From Algoriphagus pacificus (GTDB lineage Bacteria > Bacteroidota > Bacteroidia > Cytophagales > Cyclobacteriaceae), in the NCBI RefSeq assembly GCF_017254845.1, contig NZ_JAFKCU010000002.1, forward strand, positions 1,043,956 through 1,107,955: a stretch of 64,000 nucleotides of DNA, given 5' to 3'. Below, one piece after another: positions 24,804 through 33,309 of the stretch (position 1 is the stretch's first letter; each line of letters begins with the position of its first letter). The position numbers were made by a program, and so were the translations under genes. A model generated the notes under the pieces. The model saw only the letters and a program-made list of their open reading frames with translations, was not told the origin of the DNA and searched no databases.

Positions 24804-26354
24804 ATGGCGATCATCAGTACTTTACTAAAAAGAGGCATAAGACTGCGCGAAAGTTTGGAGCAGGAATACTCGATGCCTCTTGAACTTCAACGTGCTACCC
24901 TTAAGAAATTATTAATCAAAGCGAACCGCACCGCCATAGCCACCAAATATGATTTCTCAGCCATTTTGAGAGGTTTCAAATTGGGTAATCATGAGTTCTA
25001 TGAGCGATACAAAGCTCAAGTTCCTATTTACGATTACAATAAAATACATGCCGAGTGGTGGCATTTGTTGCAGGAAGGAAAGCGTGACGTGACTTGGCCG
25101 GGTGAAGTCCGATATTTTGCCTTGAGTAGCGGCACATCAGGTGCGACTTCCAAATACATTCCGATCACGGTGGATATGGTGAGAGCCATTCGGAAAACAG
25201 GAGTAAGACAGATTTTATCACTTTCGAAATATGATTTGCCGGATTCTTTGTTTACAAAAGGTATTCTGATGCTGGGAGGAAGTACTGATCTGGAATTTAA
25301 CGGAACCTATTTTTCTGGAGATCTAAGTGGGATTACAGCAGGGAGATTGCCGATTTGGTTTCAGCGGTTTTATAAACCCGGAAAGAAGATTTCTAGAAGC
25401 AAAAATTGGGGAGAAAAACTGGATCAGATTGTCAAAAAAGCACCTCATTGGGATATCGGGATAATAGTTGGAGTTCCGGCTTGGTTGCAGATTTTGATTG
25501 AAAAAATAATCGAGGAATACGGTGTCAAAAATATTCATGAGATCTGGCCCAACCTTCAGATTTTCGTGCATGGCGGCGTATCTTTTGAGCCATACAAAAA
25601 GGGATTTGAAAAGCTCTTAGGGAAGCCGCTGATCTATATTGAGACTTACCTTGCTTCAGAAGGATTTTTGGCTTTTCAGGCTTTGCCTGACCGCAAATCC
25701 ATGCGTTTGGTGTTGAATAATGGAATCTTTCATGAGTTTGTGCCTTTTACGGAGGAAAACTTTGACGAGGAAGGAAATATCCGGGAAAATGCAAATGCTT
25801 TAAAAATTGACGAGGTTGAGGAAGGAGTAGATTATGCGCTTTTGATCAGTACCTGTGCCGGAGCTTGGCGCTATCTGATTGGAGATGTGGTGAAGTTTGT
25901 GTCCAAAGAGGAAAGTGAAATTATCATCACTGGGAGGACCAAGCATTACCTGAGTTTATGTGGGGAGCATTTGTCCGTGGACAATATGAATAAAGCTATA
26001 GAATTGGCCTCAGAAGAATTGAACATCACGATCCGTGAATTCACGGTTTTGGGAGTTCCTCATAAAAATCTCTTTGCACATCATTGGTTTGTGGGAACAA
26101 GTGATGATGTGGATCCGGATGCCTTAAAAGAGTCTCTGGATAGCCATTTGAAGGATCTCAATGATGACTATGGAGTGGAGCGAAAGCATGCCTTGAAAAA
26201 AGTGAAAGTCACCGTGGTACCGTCTTCCCTGTTTTATGAATGGATGAAGCTTCAGGGAAAAGAAGGTGGTCAAAATAAATTCCCAAGAGTATTAAAAGGT
26301 GAAAAGTCCACTTCCTGGCTTGAATTCATGAAATCAAAAGATATGATTTCATGA
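24804..26354 (+). CDS. GH3 family acyl-adenylate/amide synthetase-like protein
   Basis: The 516-residue protein matches the bacterial GH3 family (named after plant GH3 auxin/jasmonate-amido synthetases). The ATP-binding motif 1 is YFALSSGTSGATSKYIP (about residues 108-124). Motif 2 is IYIETYLASEGF (about 275-286). Motif 3 is the YLIGDVVKFV segment near 352-361, followed by the hinge ITGRTKHYLSLCGEHLS. Plant enzymes activate a carboxylate with ATP and join it to an amino acid; bacterial substrates are mostly unknown. Its stop overlaps the start of a LysE-family exporter gene by 4 bp (ATGA). Cytosolic. Confidence 0.9.
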   Translation: MAIISTLLKRGIRLRESLEQEYSMPLELQRATLKKLLIKANRTAIATKYDFSAILRGFKLGNHEFYERYKAQVPIYDYNKIHAEWWHLLQEGKRDVTWPGEVRYFALSSGTSGATSKYIPITVDMVRAIRKTGVRQILSLSKYDLPDSLFTKGILMLGGSTDLEFNGTYFSGDLSGITAGRLPIWFQRFYKPGKKISRSKNWGEKLDQIVKKAPHWDIGIIVGVPAWLQILIEKIIEEYGVKNIHEIWPNLQIFVHGGVSFEPYKKGFEKLLGKPLIYIETYLASEGFLAFQALPDRKSMRLVLNNGIFHEFVPFTEENFDEEGNIRENANALKIDEVEEGVDYALLISTCAGAWRYLIGDVVKFVSKEESEIIITGRTKHYLSLCGEHLSVDNMNKAIELASEELNITIREFTVLGVPHKNLFAHHWFVGTSDDVDPDALKESLDSHLKDLNDDYGVERKHALKKVKVTVVPSSLFYEWMKLQGKEGGQNKFPRVLKGEKSTSWLEFMKSKDMIS

Positions 26355-26974
26355 ATCCGGCATTACTCGAAGGCTTGAGTATGGGACTTTTGCTCTCAGC
26401 GCTGGTTGGACCGGTATTTTTCACTTTGATCCAAAGCAGTCTCAGTTACGGTTTCCGTTATGCAGCAGTACTCGCTTTGGGGATCTTAGTCAGCGACAGT
26501 ATTTACGTCGTAATCACTTTTTTTGGAGTCAAGTTTCTGGCGGATGCAACTTACTTTGAATTGGTTTTGGGTTATGTTGGAGGCTTGATTTTGATAGGAT
26601 TTGGCATTAGTTCTTTGTTGAAGAAAAAGGTTTCCAGGCCAAATTCAGGAGGATTGGATTTTCCGCAATTCAAAAAAAGATCAGCCTTTTTCAAAGGTTT
26701 CAGCATCAATGGAATCAATCCTTTTGTGCTTCTGTTTTGGATTTCCATTGCCAGCATTGTACAGATTAAAGATACTTTTGGCACAGCTGAAGTTTGGTAT
26801 TACTATCTAGGAATATTAGGAACAGTTTTCAGTATTGATTTGCTGAAGGCATTTATAGCCAAGCAACTTTCCCATTTAGTTACTCCTAAAATGATGGGTT
26901 GGTTGAATAAAGCTGTAGGTCTGATCATGATTGGGTTTGGTATCCGAATGTTGGTTTTTACCTACCTTCAGTAA
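26351..26974 (+). CDS. LysE family translocator
   Basis: The 207-residue protein has six predicted membrane helices. Family hallmarks are the N-terminal GLSMGLLLSALVGPVFFTLI (the Gly-Pro of the LysE/RhtB motif), GFRYAAVLALGILVSDSIYV, and the mid-protein GFSINGINPFVLLFWIS (NP motif). These transporters export amino acids and derivatives using the proton gradient. It is translated right after, and overlaps by 4 bp, the GH3-family synthetase gene, so its substrate may be an amino acid or the conjugate made by GH3; that link is inference. Inner membrane. Confidence 0.92.
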   Translation: MNPALLEGLSMGLLLSALVGPVFFTLIQSSLSYGFRYAAVLALGILVSDSIYVVITFFGVKFLADATYFELVLGYVGGLILIGFGISSLLKKKVSRPNSGGLDFPQFKKRSAFFKGFSINGINPFVLLFWISIASIVQIKDTFGTAEVWYYYLGILGTVFSIDLLKAFIAKQLSHLVTPKMMGWLNKAVGLIMIGFGIRMLVFTYLQ

Positions 26975-27038
26975 TTCAGCCAGCCTGAATTTCAAATCAG
27001 CCTCGAAAACACTTCTTCAGTCTAAGCGTTTTGCTTGT

Positions 27039-27641
27039 ATGAAAAATCTCCTTTCCCTATCTCTAATTTTGTTGATTTCTCTGCTCTTCCCTTGGGAAGC
27101 TTTTTCGCAGGAGATTCCAGAATTACCGATGTTCAATGAAACCAGAATCAACTACAATGAGTCAGGAATGATCATTCTAGGATCTTGGGCTTTGGGAAAT
27201 ATGGTTTGGGGAGGAATTGCAGCCAGCAATACGACTGGACAAACCCAAGCTTTTCACCAGATGAATCTTTATTGGAATTCAGTGAATTTACTGATTGCAG
27301 GATTGGGATATTGGCAGGCAAGCAAGGAAGTTCCCAGTAATGATTTGTTGGAGACGATGATGGCTCAGGGCAAAATGGAAAAGATTTTACTCTTTAATGC
27401 CGGATTGGATCTGGCTTATATGGCAGGAGGGATGTATCTCAAGGAAAGAGGACTGCGAATCAACAAGGATAAATTTGTGGGTTTTGGAAAGTCAATCATC
27501 CTGCAAGGAGCTTTTCTGTTGACTTTTGATGCGTTGATGTACACATTTCATGTCACCCATGCCAAAGAACTTCCCGTATTTTTCGAGCAGGTTTCTTTTA
27601 CTCCAGCTGGAATGACCATGACCATTCCTTTGGCTCGATAG
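27039..27641 (+). CDS. Conserved small membrane protein with signal peptide
   Basis: I choose the ATG at 27039, which gives a good signal peptide (MKNLLSLSLILLISLLFPWEAFSQ); an upstream ATG at 26931 lies inside the LysE gene. The 200-residue product has about four hydrophobic segments: GMIILGSWALGNMVWGGIAA, LYWNSVNLLIAGLGYWQ, ILLFNAGLDLAYMAGGMYL and SIILQGAFLLTFDALMYTF. The conserved-looking Gly/Trp/Asn positions suggest a compact four-helix bundle. The family recurs in Bacteroidota, but I cannot name a function. It follows the LysE gene by 64 bp on the same strand. Confidence 0.78.
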   Translation: MKNLLSLSLILLISLLFPWEAFSQEIPELPMFNETRINYNESGMIILGSWALGNMVWGGIAASNTTGQTQAFHQMNLYWNSVNLLIAGLGYWQASKEVPSNDLLETMMAQGKMEKILLFNAGLDLAYMAGGMYLKERGLRINKDKFVGFGKSIILQGAFLLTFDALMYTFHVTHAKELPVFFEQVSFTPAGMTMTIPLAR

Positions 27642-27668
27642 TCTTAAAAAACAGCCTTGAATTCGATT

Positions 27669-28367
27669 TTATTCAACTGGAAGCTCAGGGCTCAATTGTT
27701 TTTTGGATTCTTCCGAACAGTCACTCACAAAACTTTCTCCCGCTGAGGCAATCAAATCGCAAGTTCCTGTTCCCATTCCCATAATTGTTCGCATGGCATC
27801 CTGTGTTTGGACATTAAGGAAAGTGATCGATTCTTTAGGAACATGGTAAATGTTGCCGTTGGTGGGGTTTGGAGCAGTAGGAACGAAAACCGTGTACAAT
27901 TTCTCATTGATTTGATCGGTAATAAAACCTGTCATCATCGTTCCGCTTTTGTAAACATCAATCAGAACCACTTCAGAAAATGGTAGTTTTTTCAAGCCGA
28001 CAAACTGATAAACTGTTTGATGGATCAAATTGTAAAGAGGGACCTTCGTAAGGTATTTCTTTTCAAATCGGGAGAAGTAAATCTTTCCGACTCTGTTTCT
28101 GATTAAGGCTCCGATGATAAAAATGAAAAGAACCAAAATGCCGATCGAAAGGAAATTGATAGACCAATGAGGTTCTTCGGTTCCAGGATCTAGTATCGAA
28201 CTGATTGGAGCTACTATTTTGAAGATGAAGTTGAATGAAAAGGAAAGTAAAATGAGAACTATCGATAGGGGAAGTAAAATCAAAAATCCCTGAAAAAGTG
28301 TATCTAATAAAAATCCGCGTTTCAAATTGTTATCAATATTTTCTGAAGTGTTGAGCTGGGGGTCCAT
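27669..28367 (-). CDS. DUF502 family membrane protein
   Basis: The 232-residue protein has two N-terminal membrane helices (about residues 22-48 and 70-90). A soluble C-terminal domain carries the DUF502 signatures LYNLIHQTVYQFVG, SGTMMTGFITD, TVFVPTAPNPTNG and DAMRTIMGMG. The family occurs widely in bacteria and in plants (COV-like proteins), with no established biochemical role. It is likely an inner-membrane protein with the C-terminal domain in the cytosol. It is convergent with the 27039-27641 gene, separated by 27 bp. Confidence 0.92.
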   Translation of the reverse strand: MDPQLNTSENIDNNLKRGFLLDTLFQGFLILLPLSIVLILLSFSFNFIFKIVAPISSILDPGTEEPHWSINFLSIGILVLFIFIIGALIRNRVGKIYFSRFEKKYLTKVPLYNLIHQTVYQFVGLKKLPFSEVVLIDVYKSGTMMTGFITDQINEKLYTVFVPTAPNPTNGNIYHVPKESITFLNVQTQDAMRTIMGMGTGTCDLIASAGESFVSDCSEESKKQLSPELPVE

Positions 28368-28520
28368 GGTTTCAAATGTCTATTACTGATTAATTTTCAG
28401 TTATTTAACATTCAATTCCATGCCATGGCTTTAATTCAGATTTAAAGGGCATTGCCAGAATTTTGATTGGGTATCCAACGGATATAATTGGGGATATTTT
28501 GCCTCTCTTATCTCAAGGAC

Positions 28521-28555
28521 AAAAAAAAATCCCTCCCATTTTCACAGGAGGGATT
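28521..28555 (-). terminator. Intrinsic terminator of alanine dehydrogenase gene
   Basis: A 9-bp stem (28529-28537 with 28547-28555) has nine A before it on the plus strand, which makes the U run on the minus strand. It begins 20 bp after the ald stop codon. Confidence 0.85.
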
Positions 28556-28574
28556 TATTAGTATCGATTGCAGT

Positions 28575-29693
28575 TTAGTCAGCTAGGTATTTTACAACAG
28601 GAGTGTAATCCAAATCAAAAGCTTCTGCTACTGCTTGGTATACGATATCACCATTGATGATATTCAAACCTGGTACCAAATCAGGATTGTCTTGAGCAGC
28701 TTTCTTCCAGCCTTTTTCTGCCAATTGAATAGCATAAGGCAAAGTAGCATTAGTCAAAGCCAAAGTAGAAGTGTAAGGAACCGCACCAGGCATATTAGCA
28801 ACACAGTAATGAACCACATCATCGATGATGAAAGTAGGGTCCTGATGTGTAGTTGGCTTACAAGTTTCGATACAACCACCTTGATCCACTGCCACGTCCA
28901 CTAGAACTGTTCCTGGTTGCATTTCTTTCAACATGTCACGAGTGATCAAATGAGGAGCTTTCGCACCTGGAATCAACACAGCTCCAATGATCAAGTCATG
29001 ATTTTTGATCATTTTTCTGATGTTGTATTCATTGGACATCATTGTTTTTACATTGGCAGGCATTACATCAGCCAAGTATCTCATTCTTGGAAGAGAAACA
29101 TCCATGATAGTAACATCAGCTCCAAGTCCGGCAGCCATCCAAGCAGCCTGTGTTCCCACGATACCACCACCAAGAATCAAAACTTTAGCAGGAAGTACTC
29201 CTGGTACGCCACCCAAAAGAATTCCACGACCTTGCAATGGTTTCTCTAGGTAATTGGCACCTTTCTGAACAGCCATTCTACCGGCAACTTCAGACATAGG
29301 AATCAATAAAGGAAGGCTTCTGTCTGCTTTTTCTACAGTTTCATATGCCAAACAAACAGCTTTGCTTTCAACCATTGCTTTTGTAAGCGGCTCGTATGAA
29401 GCAAAGTGAAAATAGGTAAACAACAATTGATCTTCTTTGATCAGTTTGTATTCAGGTTCGATAGGCTCTTTAACCTTCATGATCATCTCAGCAATTTCAT
29501 ATGTTGCTTCGATAGTAGGAAGGATAGTAGCACCTGCTTCAGCATAAGCTTCGTCAGGGAAACCAGACCCTTCACCAGCAGTGTGTTGTACATAGACAGT
29601 ATGGCCTCTTTTGACCAACTCTTTCGCACCGGCAGGAGTGAGGGCTACTCGATTCTCGTTGTTTTTTATTTCCTTTGGAACACCTATAATCAT
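28575..29693 (-). CDS. ald: Alanine dehydrogenase
   Basis: Starting at the Met at 29693 (MIIGVPKEIKNNENRVALTP) the protein has 372 residues, the usual Ald length; an ATG at 29747 would add 18 unrelated residues. Substrate and catalytic residues fall at canonical positions: R15, K75 in KVKEP and H96 in FTYFHFAS. The NAD site is LILGGGIVGTQAAWMAAGLGADVTIMD, here seen in parts, and VDVAVDQGGC carries the catalytic Asp. It interconverts L-alanine and pyruvate plus ammonia with NAD. A word CAAAGATA at 29726-29733 (TATCTTTG on the minus strand) fits the Bacteroidota -7 box, but no good -33 partner was found. Confidence 0.96.
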   Translation of the reverse strand: MIIGVPKEIKNNENRVALTPAGAKELVKRGHTVYVQHTAGEGSGFPDEAYAEAGATILPTIEATYEIAEMIMKVKEPIEPEYKLIKEDQLLFTYFHFASYEPLTKAMVESKAVCLAYETVEKADRSLPLLIPMSEVAGRMAVQKGANYLEKPLQGRGILLGGVPGVLPAKVLILGGGIVGTQAAWMAAGLGADVTIMDVSLPRMRYLADVMPANVKTMMSNEYNIRKMIKNHDLIIGAVLIPGAKAPHLITRDMLKEMQPGTVLVDVAVDQGGCIETCKPTTHQDPTFIIDDVVHYCVANMPGAVPYTSTLALTNATLPYAIQLAEKGWKKAAQDNPDLVPGLNIINGDIVYQAVAEAFDLDYTPVVKYLAD

Positions 29694-30128
29694 GGCTTGT
29701 CTATTTGGATTTGTATAAAGTACTGCAAAGATACTAAGCAAAAACAAACTGAAAAGCCGGTAAACAAATAGTATTTGGTCTGATTCTGAAAAAATTAAAA
29801 AATCAGAATTTTATACTGTTTTTAATATTGATTTTTGTGAAAATTTTAAAATTCGAGTTTTAAACAAGTTTAATTTGGAAAATTTTTTTCTGTCAATAAA
29901 TCTTTTAACTTATTTCAAGCCCTTGCGAATATTTCAATTTTTTGAATGGTTTGTAATTGAATCACCAAATAATATTTGTTTTTGATCAAAAATATTTAAC
30001 ACAGTCCAAATTATTGATTGTAAATTTATTTTAAGGAAGTTTGTAAAAAAAAGGGATTTGGCTATTTTTGGAATATGCTACTTATAAAGCATAAATACGC
30101 CCAAAATAACTTTAGACTATAAGACCCT
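29694..30128. other. AT-rich divergent promoter region
   Basis: This 435-bp gap separates the divergent ald and E1 genes. It is very AT-rich with many A and T tracts. A Bacteroidota-type promoter for the E1 gene lies at 30040-30070 and a possible -7 box for ald at 29726-29733. No gene or RNA structure is apparent in the rest. Confidence 0.6.
30040..30070 (+). promoter_or_regulatory. Bacteroidota-type promoter of the E1 gene
   Basis: TTTG at 30040-30043 and TATTTTTG at 30063-30070 are 19 bp apart. They match the Bacteroidetes sigma consensus (-33 TTTG, -7 TAnnTTTG) exactly. The start site would be near 30077, giving a leader of about 50 nt. Confidence 0.65.
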
Positions 30129-32543
30129 ATGGCAGAAGTACAATCTTTATCTAAGAACCAAAATTCACCAAACTTTACGAAAGAAGCGATTCTGAATGAT
30201 TTCAGAGTGGCGCTTATGAGTAGGCAAGCCTCACTCGTAGGAAGGAAAGAAGTGTTTATGGGAAAGGCAAAGTTTGGGATTTTTGGAGATGGAAAAGAGC
30301 TTGCGCAAATCGCCATGGCTAGGGCATTTCAATTGGGAGATTTCAGATCTGGATACTACAGAGATCAGACTTTTATGTTTGCCATCAATGAGCTTACTGT
30401 GCAGCAATATTTTGCCCAGCTTTATGCTCATACCAATGTAGATGCTGAACCAGCAAGTGCGGGCAGATTGATGAATGGGCACTTTGCAACTCGTTCATTG
30501 AATGAGGATGGTAGCTGGAAGGACCTGACCAAAATGTATAATTCTGCTGCGGATATTTCTCCGACAGCTGCTCAGATGCCAAAACTTCTTGGTTTGGCAT
30601 ATGCATCTAAGCTTTTCAGAGAAAACAAGGGGTTGAAAACTCTTTCAAAATTCTCTGTGAATGGAAATGAGGTAGCATGGGGAACCATCGGAAATGCTTC
30701 CACTTCAGAAGGAATATTTTTCGAATCAATAAATGCTGCTGGGGTTTTACAAGTACCTATGGTTATCTCGATTTGGGATGATGGATATGGTATCTCTGTT
30801 CCTCAGGAATTCCATACCACCAAAGGAAGTATTTCTGAAGCTTTGGCTGGATTTGAAAGAACAGACAGCCAGAAAGGTTTTGAAATCATCAAGGTAAAAG
30901 GATGGGATTATGAAGGTCTGATGCATGCTTTCTTCCAAGCTGGAAAAATTGCACGCGATGAGCATGTGCCTGTTTTGATCCATGTGGAGGAAATGACTCA
31001 GCCACAAGGGCACTCTACTTCTGGTTCGCATGAGCGATACAAATCTCCAGAGCGATTGAAATGGGAAAAAGACTGGGATTGCATCAGCAAATTCAGAGAA
31101 TACATTCTTTCTTCAGAAGTGGCTACTGCAGAGACTTTGGATAAAATTGAAGCAGAAGTAAAAGCTGAGGTAAAGAGACAAAAAGAAGCCGCTTGGTCAG
31201 AATTTTCTAAAGAAATTAAATCCGAATTGACAGAGGCTATTGCCTTGATCAAAGAAGCTGCTCAAAACAGCACAAGAAAAGTATTGTTGACTCAAATGGC
31301 TGATGAACTAGCCAGAACAATCAATCCTATCCGAAAGGATGTGATTTCAACAGTTAGAAAAGCTTTACTCACACTCCGATTTGATCAGGGTTCCTCAAAA
31401 AATGCTTTGAAATCCTGGTATGAAGCACAGGGAGCAAAGAATTTCGATAGATATAACAGCCATTTGTACAGCCAGTCCGAGTGGAATGTTTTGAACATAG
31501 AAGAAATCAAGCCTATCTTTGATGAGAAATCCCACTTAGTGGATGGACGTGAGGTTTTGCAGAATTTCTTTGATTATACCCTAGAAAACAACCCCGCATT
31601 TTTTGCATTTGGAGAGGATGTAGGGAAAATAGGAGATGTTAATCAGGCTTTCGCAGGACTTCAAGCAAAGCATGGAGAATTGAGAGTGGGAGATACGGGT
31701 ATCCGTGAGGCGACTATTGTAGGGCAAGGAATTGGAACAGCACTAAGAGGATTAAGACCAATTGCAGAAATCCAATACCTGGATTATTTGCTTTATGGAC
31801 TTCAGATGCTATCTGATGATTTAGCTTGTTTGCAATACAGAACCAAAGGGGGCCAAAAGGCACCATTGATCATCAGAACAAGAGGTCATAGATTAGAAGG
31901 AGTTTGGCATTCAGGCTCTCCAATGGGAATGATTCTTTCTTCCCTAAGAGGAATGGTTGTTTGCGTGCCAAGAGATATGACTCAGGCTGCAGGGATGTAC
32001 GCTACGCTTCTGAAGGCGGACGAGCCAGCGATCGTAGTTGAATGTCTGAATGGTTACCGATTGAAAGAGAATTTACCAAGCAATTTAGGTGAATATACAG
32101 TTCCGATTGGCAAGCCGGAGATTTTAAGAGAAGGAAAAGACATCACTTTGGTGACTTACGGATCCATGTGTCGAATCGCATTGGATGCAGCTGCGGAATT
32201 GTTCGAATTAGGAATAGACGTTGAAGTAGTGGATGTACAGACACTGTTGCCTTTTGATGTTCATGGAATCATCGGAGAATCAATCAAAAAGACCAATAGA
32301 GTGATTTTTGCTGATGAGGACGTACCAGGAGGAGCTTCAGCATTTATGTTGCAGCAGGTAATTGAAGGCCAAGATGTATTTAGATATTTGGATTCAGAGC
32401 CTTTGACAATTGCAGCTCAAGCTCATAGACCGGCATACTCTTCAGATGGAGATTATTTCTCTAAACCGAGTCTTGAAGATATTGTGGAGAAAGTTTACAA
32501 GGTGATGCATGAAGTGGATCCGAAAACCTATCCAGCATTCTAA
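30129..32543 (+). CDS. 2-oxoacid dehydrogenase E1, fused alpha and beta subunits
   Basis: The 804-residue protein joins both halves of a branched-chain-type E1. The alpha part (about residues 15-340) contains the TPP/Mg motif region GNASTSEGIFFESINAAGV (about 188-206) with IWDDGYGISVPQ. After a helical linker the beta part starts near residue 470 at VDGREVLQNFFDYTLENNP and includes FGEDVGKIGDVNQAF, IRTRGHRLEGVWHSGSPM and FADEDVPGGASAFML. It decarboxylates pyruvate or branched-chain 2-oxoacids and transfers the acyl group to the E2 lipoyl domain. The fusion is common in Bacteroidota; the substrate (isovalerate type versus pyruvate) is uncertain. No E2 or E3 gene is in the window. Confidence 0.9.
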   Translation: MAEVQSLSKNQNSPNFTKEAILNDFRVALMSRQASLVGRKEVFMGKAKFGIFGDGKELAQIAMARAFQLGDFRSGYYRDQTFMFAINELTVQQYFAQLYAHTNVDAEPASAGRLMNGHFATRSLNEDGSWKDLTKMYNSAADISPTAAQMPKLLGLAYASKLFRENKGLKTLSKFSVNGNEVAWGTIGNASTSEGIFFESINAAGVLQVPMVISIWDDGYGISVPQEFHTTKGSISEALAGFERTDSQKGFEIIKVKGWDYEGLMHAFFQAGKIARDEHVPVLIHVEEMTQPQGHSTSGSHERYKSPERLKWEKDWDCISKFREYILSSEVATAETLDKIEAEVKAEVKRQKEAAWSEFSKEIKSELTEAIALIKEAAQNSTRKVLLTQMADELARTINPIRKDVISTVRKALLTLRFDQGSSKNALKSWYEAQGAKNFDRYNSHLYSQSEWNVLNIEEIKPIFDEKSHLVDGREVLQNFFDYTLENNPAFFAFGEDVGKIGDVNQAFAGLQAKHGELRVGDTGIREATIVGQGIGTALRGLRPIAEIQYLDYLLYGLQMLSDDLACLQYRTKGGQKAPLIIRTRGHRLEGVWHSGSPMGMILSSLRGMVVCVPRDMTQAAGMYATLLKADEPAIVVECLNGYRLKENLPSNLGEYTVPIGKPEILREGKDITLVTYGSMCRIALDAAAELFELGIDVEVVDVQTLLPFDVHGIIGESIKKTNRVIFADEDVPGGASAFMLQQVIEGQDVFRYLDSEPLTIAAQAHRPAYSSDGDYFSKPSLEDIVEKVYKVMHEVDPKTYPAF

Positions 32544-32548
32544 AAAGA

Positions 32549-32574
32549 AAAGCCCTTTTCAAAGGGCTTTTTTT
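32549..32574. terminator. Bidirectional intrinsic terminator
   Basis: A 9-bp stem (32549-32557 with 32562-32570) is flanked by A and T runs and lies between the convergent E1 and lipoprotein genes. The T run touches the stop codon of the minus-strand gene. Confidence 0.85.
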
Positions 32575-33244
32575 ATTTTCTGGTAATCTGACTTAGCGTG
32601 ACATCAGGACTTGTGACTTCGTTGCTTCTATTTAATCTTCGGTCTTGAATCTGGATTTCTACTCGGAGAGTATCTGTTCTGAAAATTGATTCCCAACCAG
32701 AAGAAAGCATTCCATATCTGATATTTCCCTCAATGGCTTGCTCCTTATCATCATTTAGGATTCTAGGAAACCTACCGTTGAAAGTTGTGTAGAATGGCGG
32801 ATCTTGCCATTTGAACTCAGTATATTGTCCGTTTCTCTTTCTGAAAAACTTAACGAAAATATTGTATTGATCCGGGTTTTGAATAACCCAAATTGTATCC
32901 TTTACAGTAGCATTGTTGATGATCGGGTCAATTACCCAATCGATTGGATTATAGCTTGGTGCATTAGCTGGTCTATTTGCATAATTGATCAATTCTCCTC
33001 GATTATCCCTTTGATATTCTACCGGATTAAATGGAGGATTATTTTCTGTAGCAGAAAGACCTAAATCCCCTTCAGCATCCTTAAAATCAACTGATACAAT
33101 CAATGAATCAGGACCAGCAGTTGGTACATATTCGATAGTTGCGAAATTAATTTCAGGAGTAGAGGGGAAATTATCAGGTGTGTTGACACAAGAAAAACCC
33201 GCAAGAGCTAAAAAGAATATTCCTGAATAGTTTTTGAAACGCAT
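32573..33244 (-). CDS. Lipoprotein of unknown function
   Basis: The 223-residue protein has a signal ending in ALAGFSC (Cys19). The mature chain begins with a Pro/Asn-rich stretch, then a beta-domain start with LIVSVDFKDAEGDLGLS, a calcium-site-like acidic segment found in several Bacteroidota lipoproteins. Later parts include YNIFVKFFRKRNGQYTEF and RVEIQIQDRRLNRSNEV, which suggest a single immunoglobulin-like domain. Envelope-anchored; function unknown. It is divergent from the LuxE-like gene, with 65 bp between starts. Confidence 0.75.
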   Translation of the reverse strand: MRFKNYSGIFFLALAGFSCVNTPDNFPSTPEINFATIEYVPTAGPDSLIVSVDFKDAEGDLGLSATENNPPFNPVEYQRDNRGELINYANRPANAPSYNPIDWVIDPIINNATVKDTIWVIQNPDQYNIFVKFFRKRNGQYTEFKWQDPPFYTTFNGRFPRILNDDKEQAIEGNIRYGMLSSGWESIFRTDTLRVEIQIQDRRLNRSNEVTSPDVTLSQITRK

Positions 33245-33309
33245 AGGTCGAAAGTAAATTTACATCCAAATGACATCAGTGCCGATTGGACTTTGCAAAA
33301 TATAAAACG

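Noticed and set aside
29726-29733. Full ald promoter
   Set aside because: The -7 word is exact, but no -33 TTG lies at the required spacing.
33286-33309. TTG starts for the LuxE-like, DUF4442 and first subtilase genes
   Set aside because: Each has a nearby ATG that gives a family-like N-terminus or a proper signal peptide (33310, 36287, 43700).
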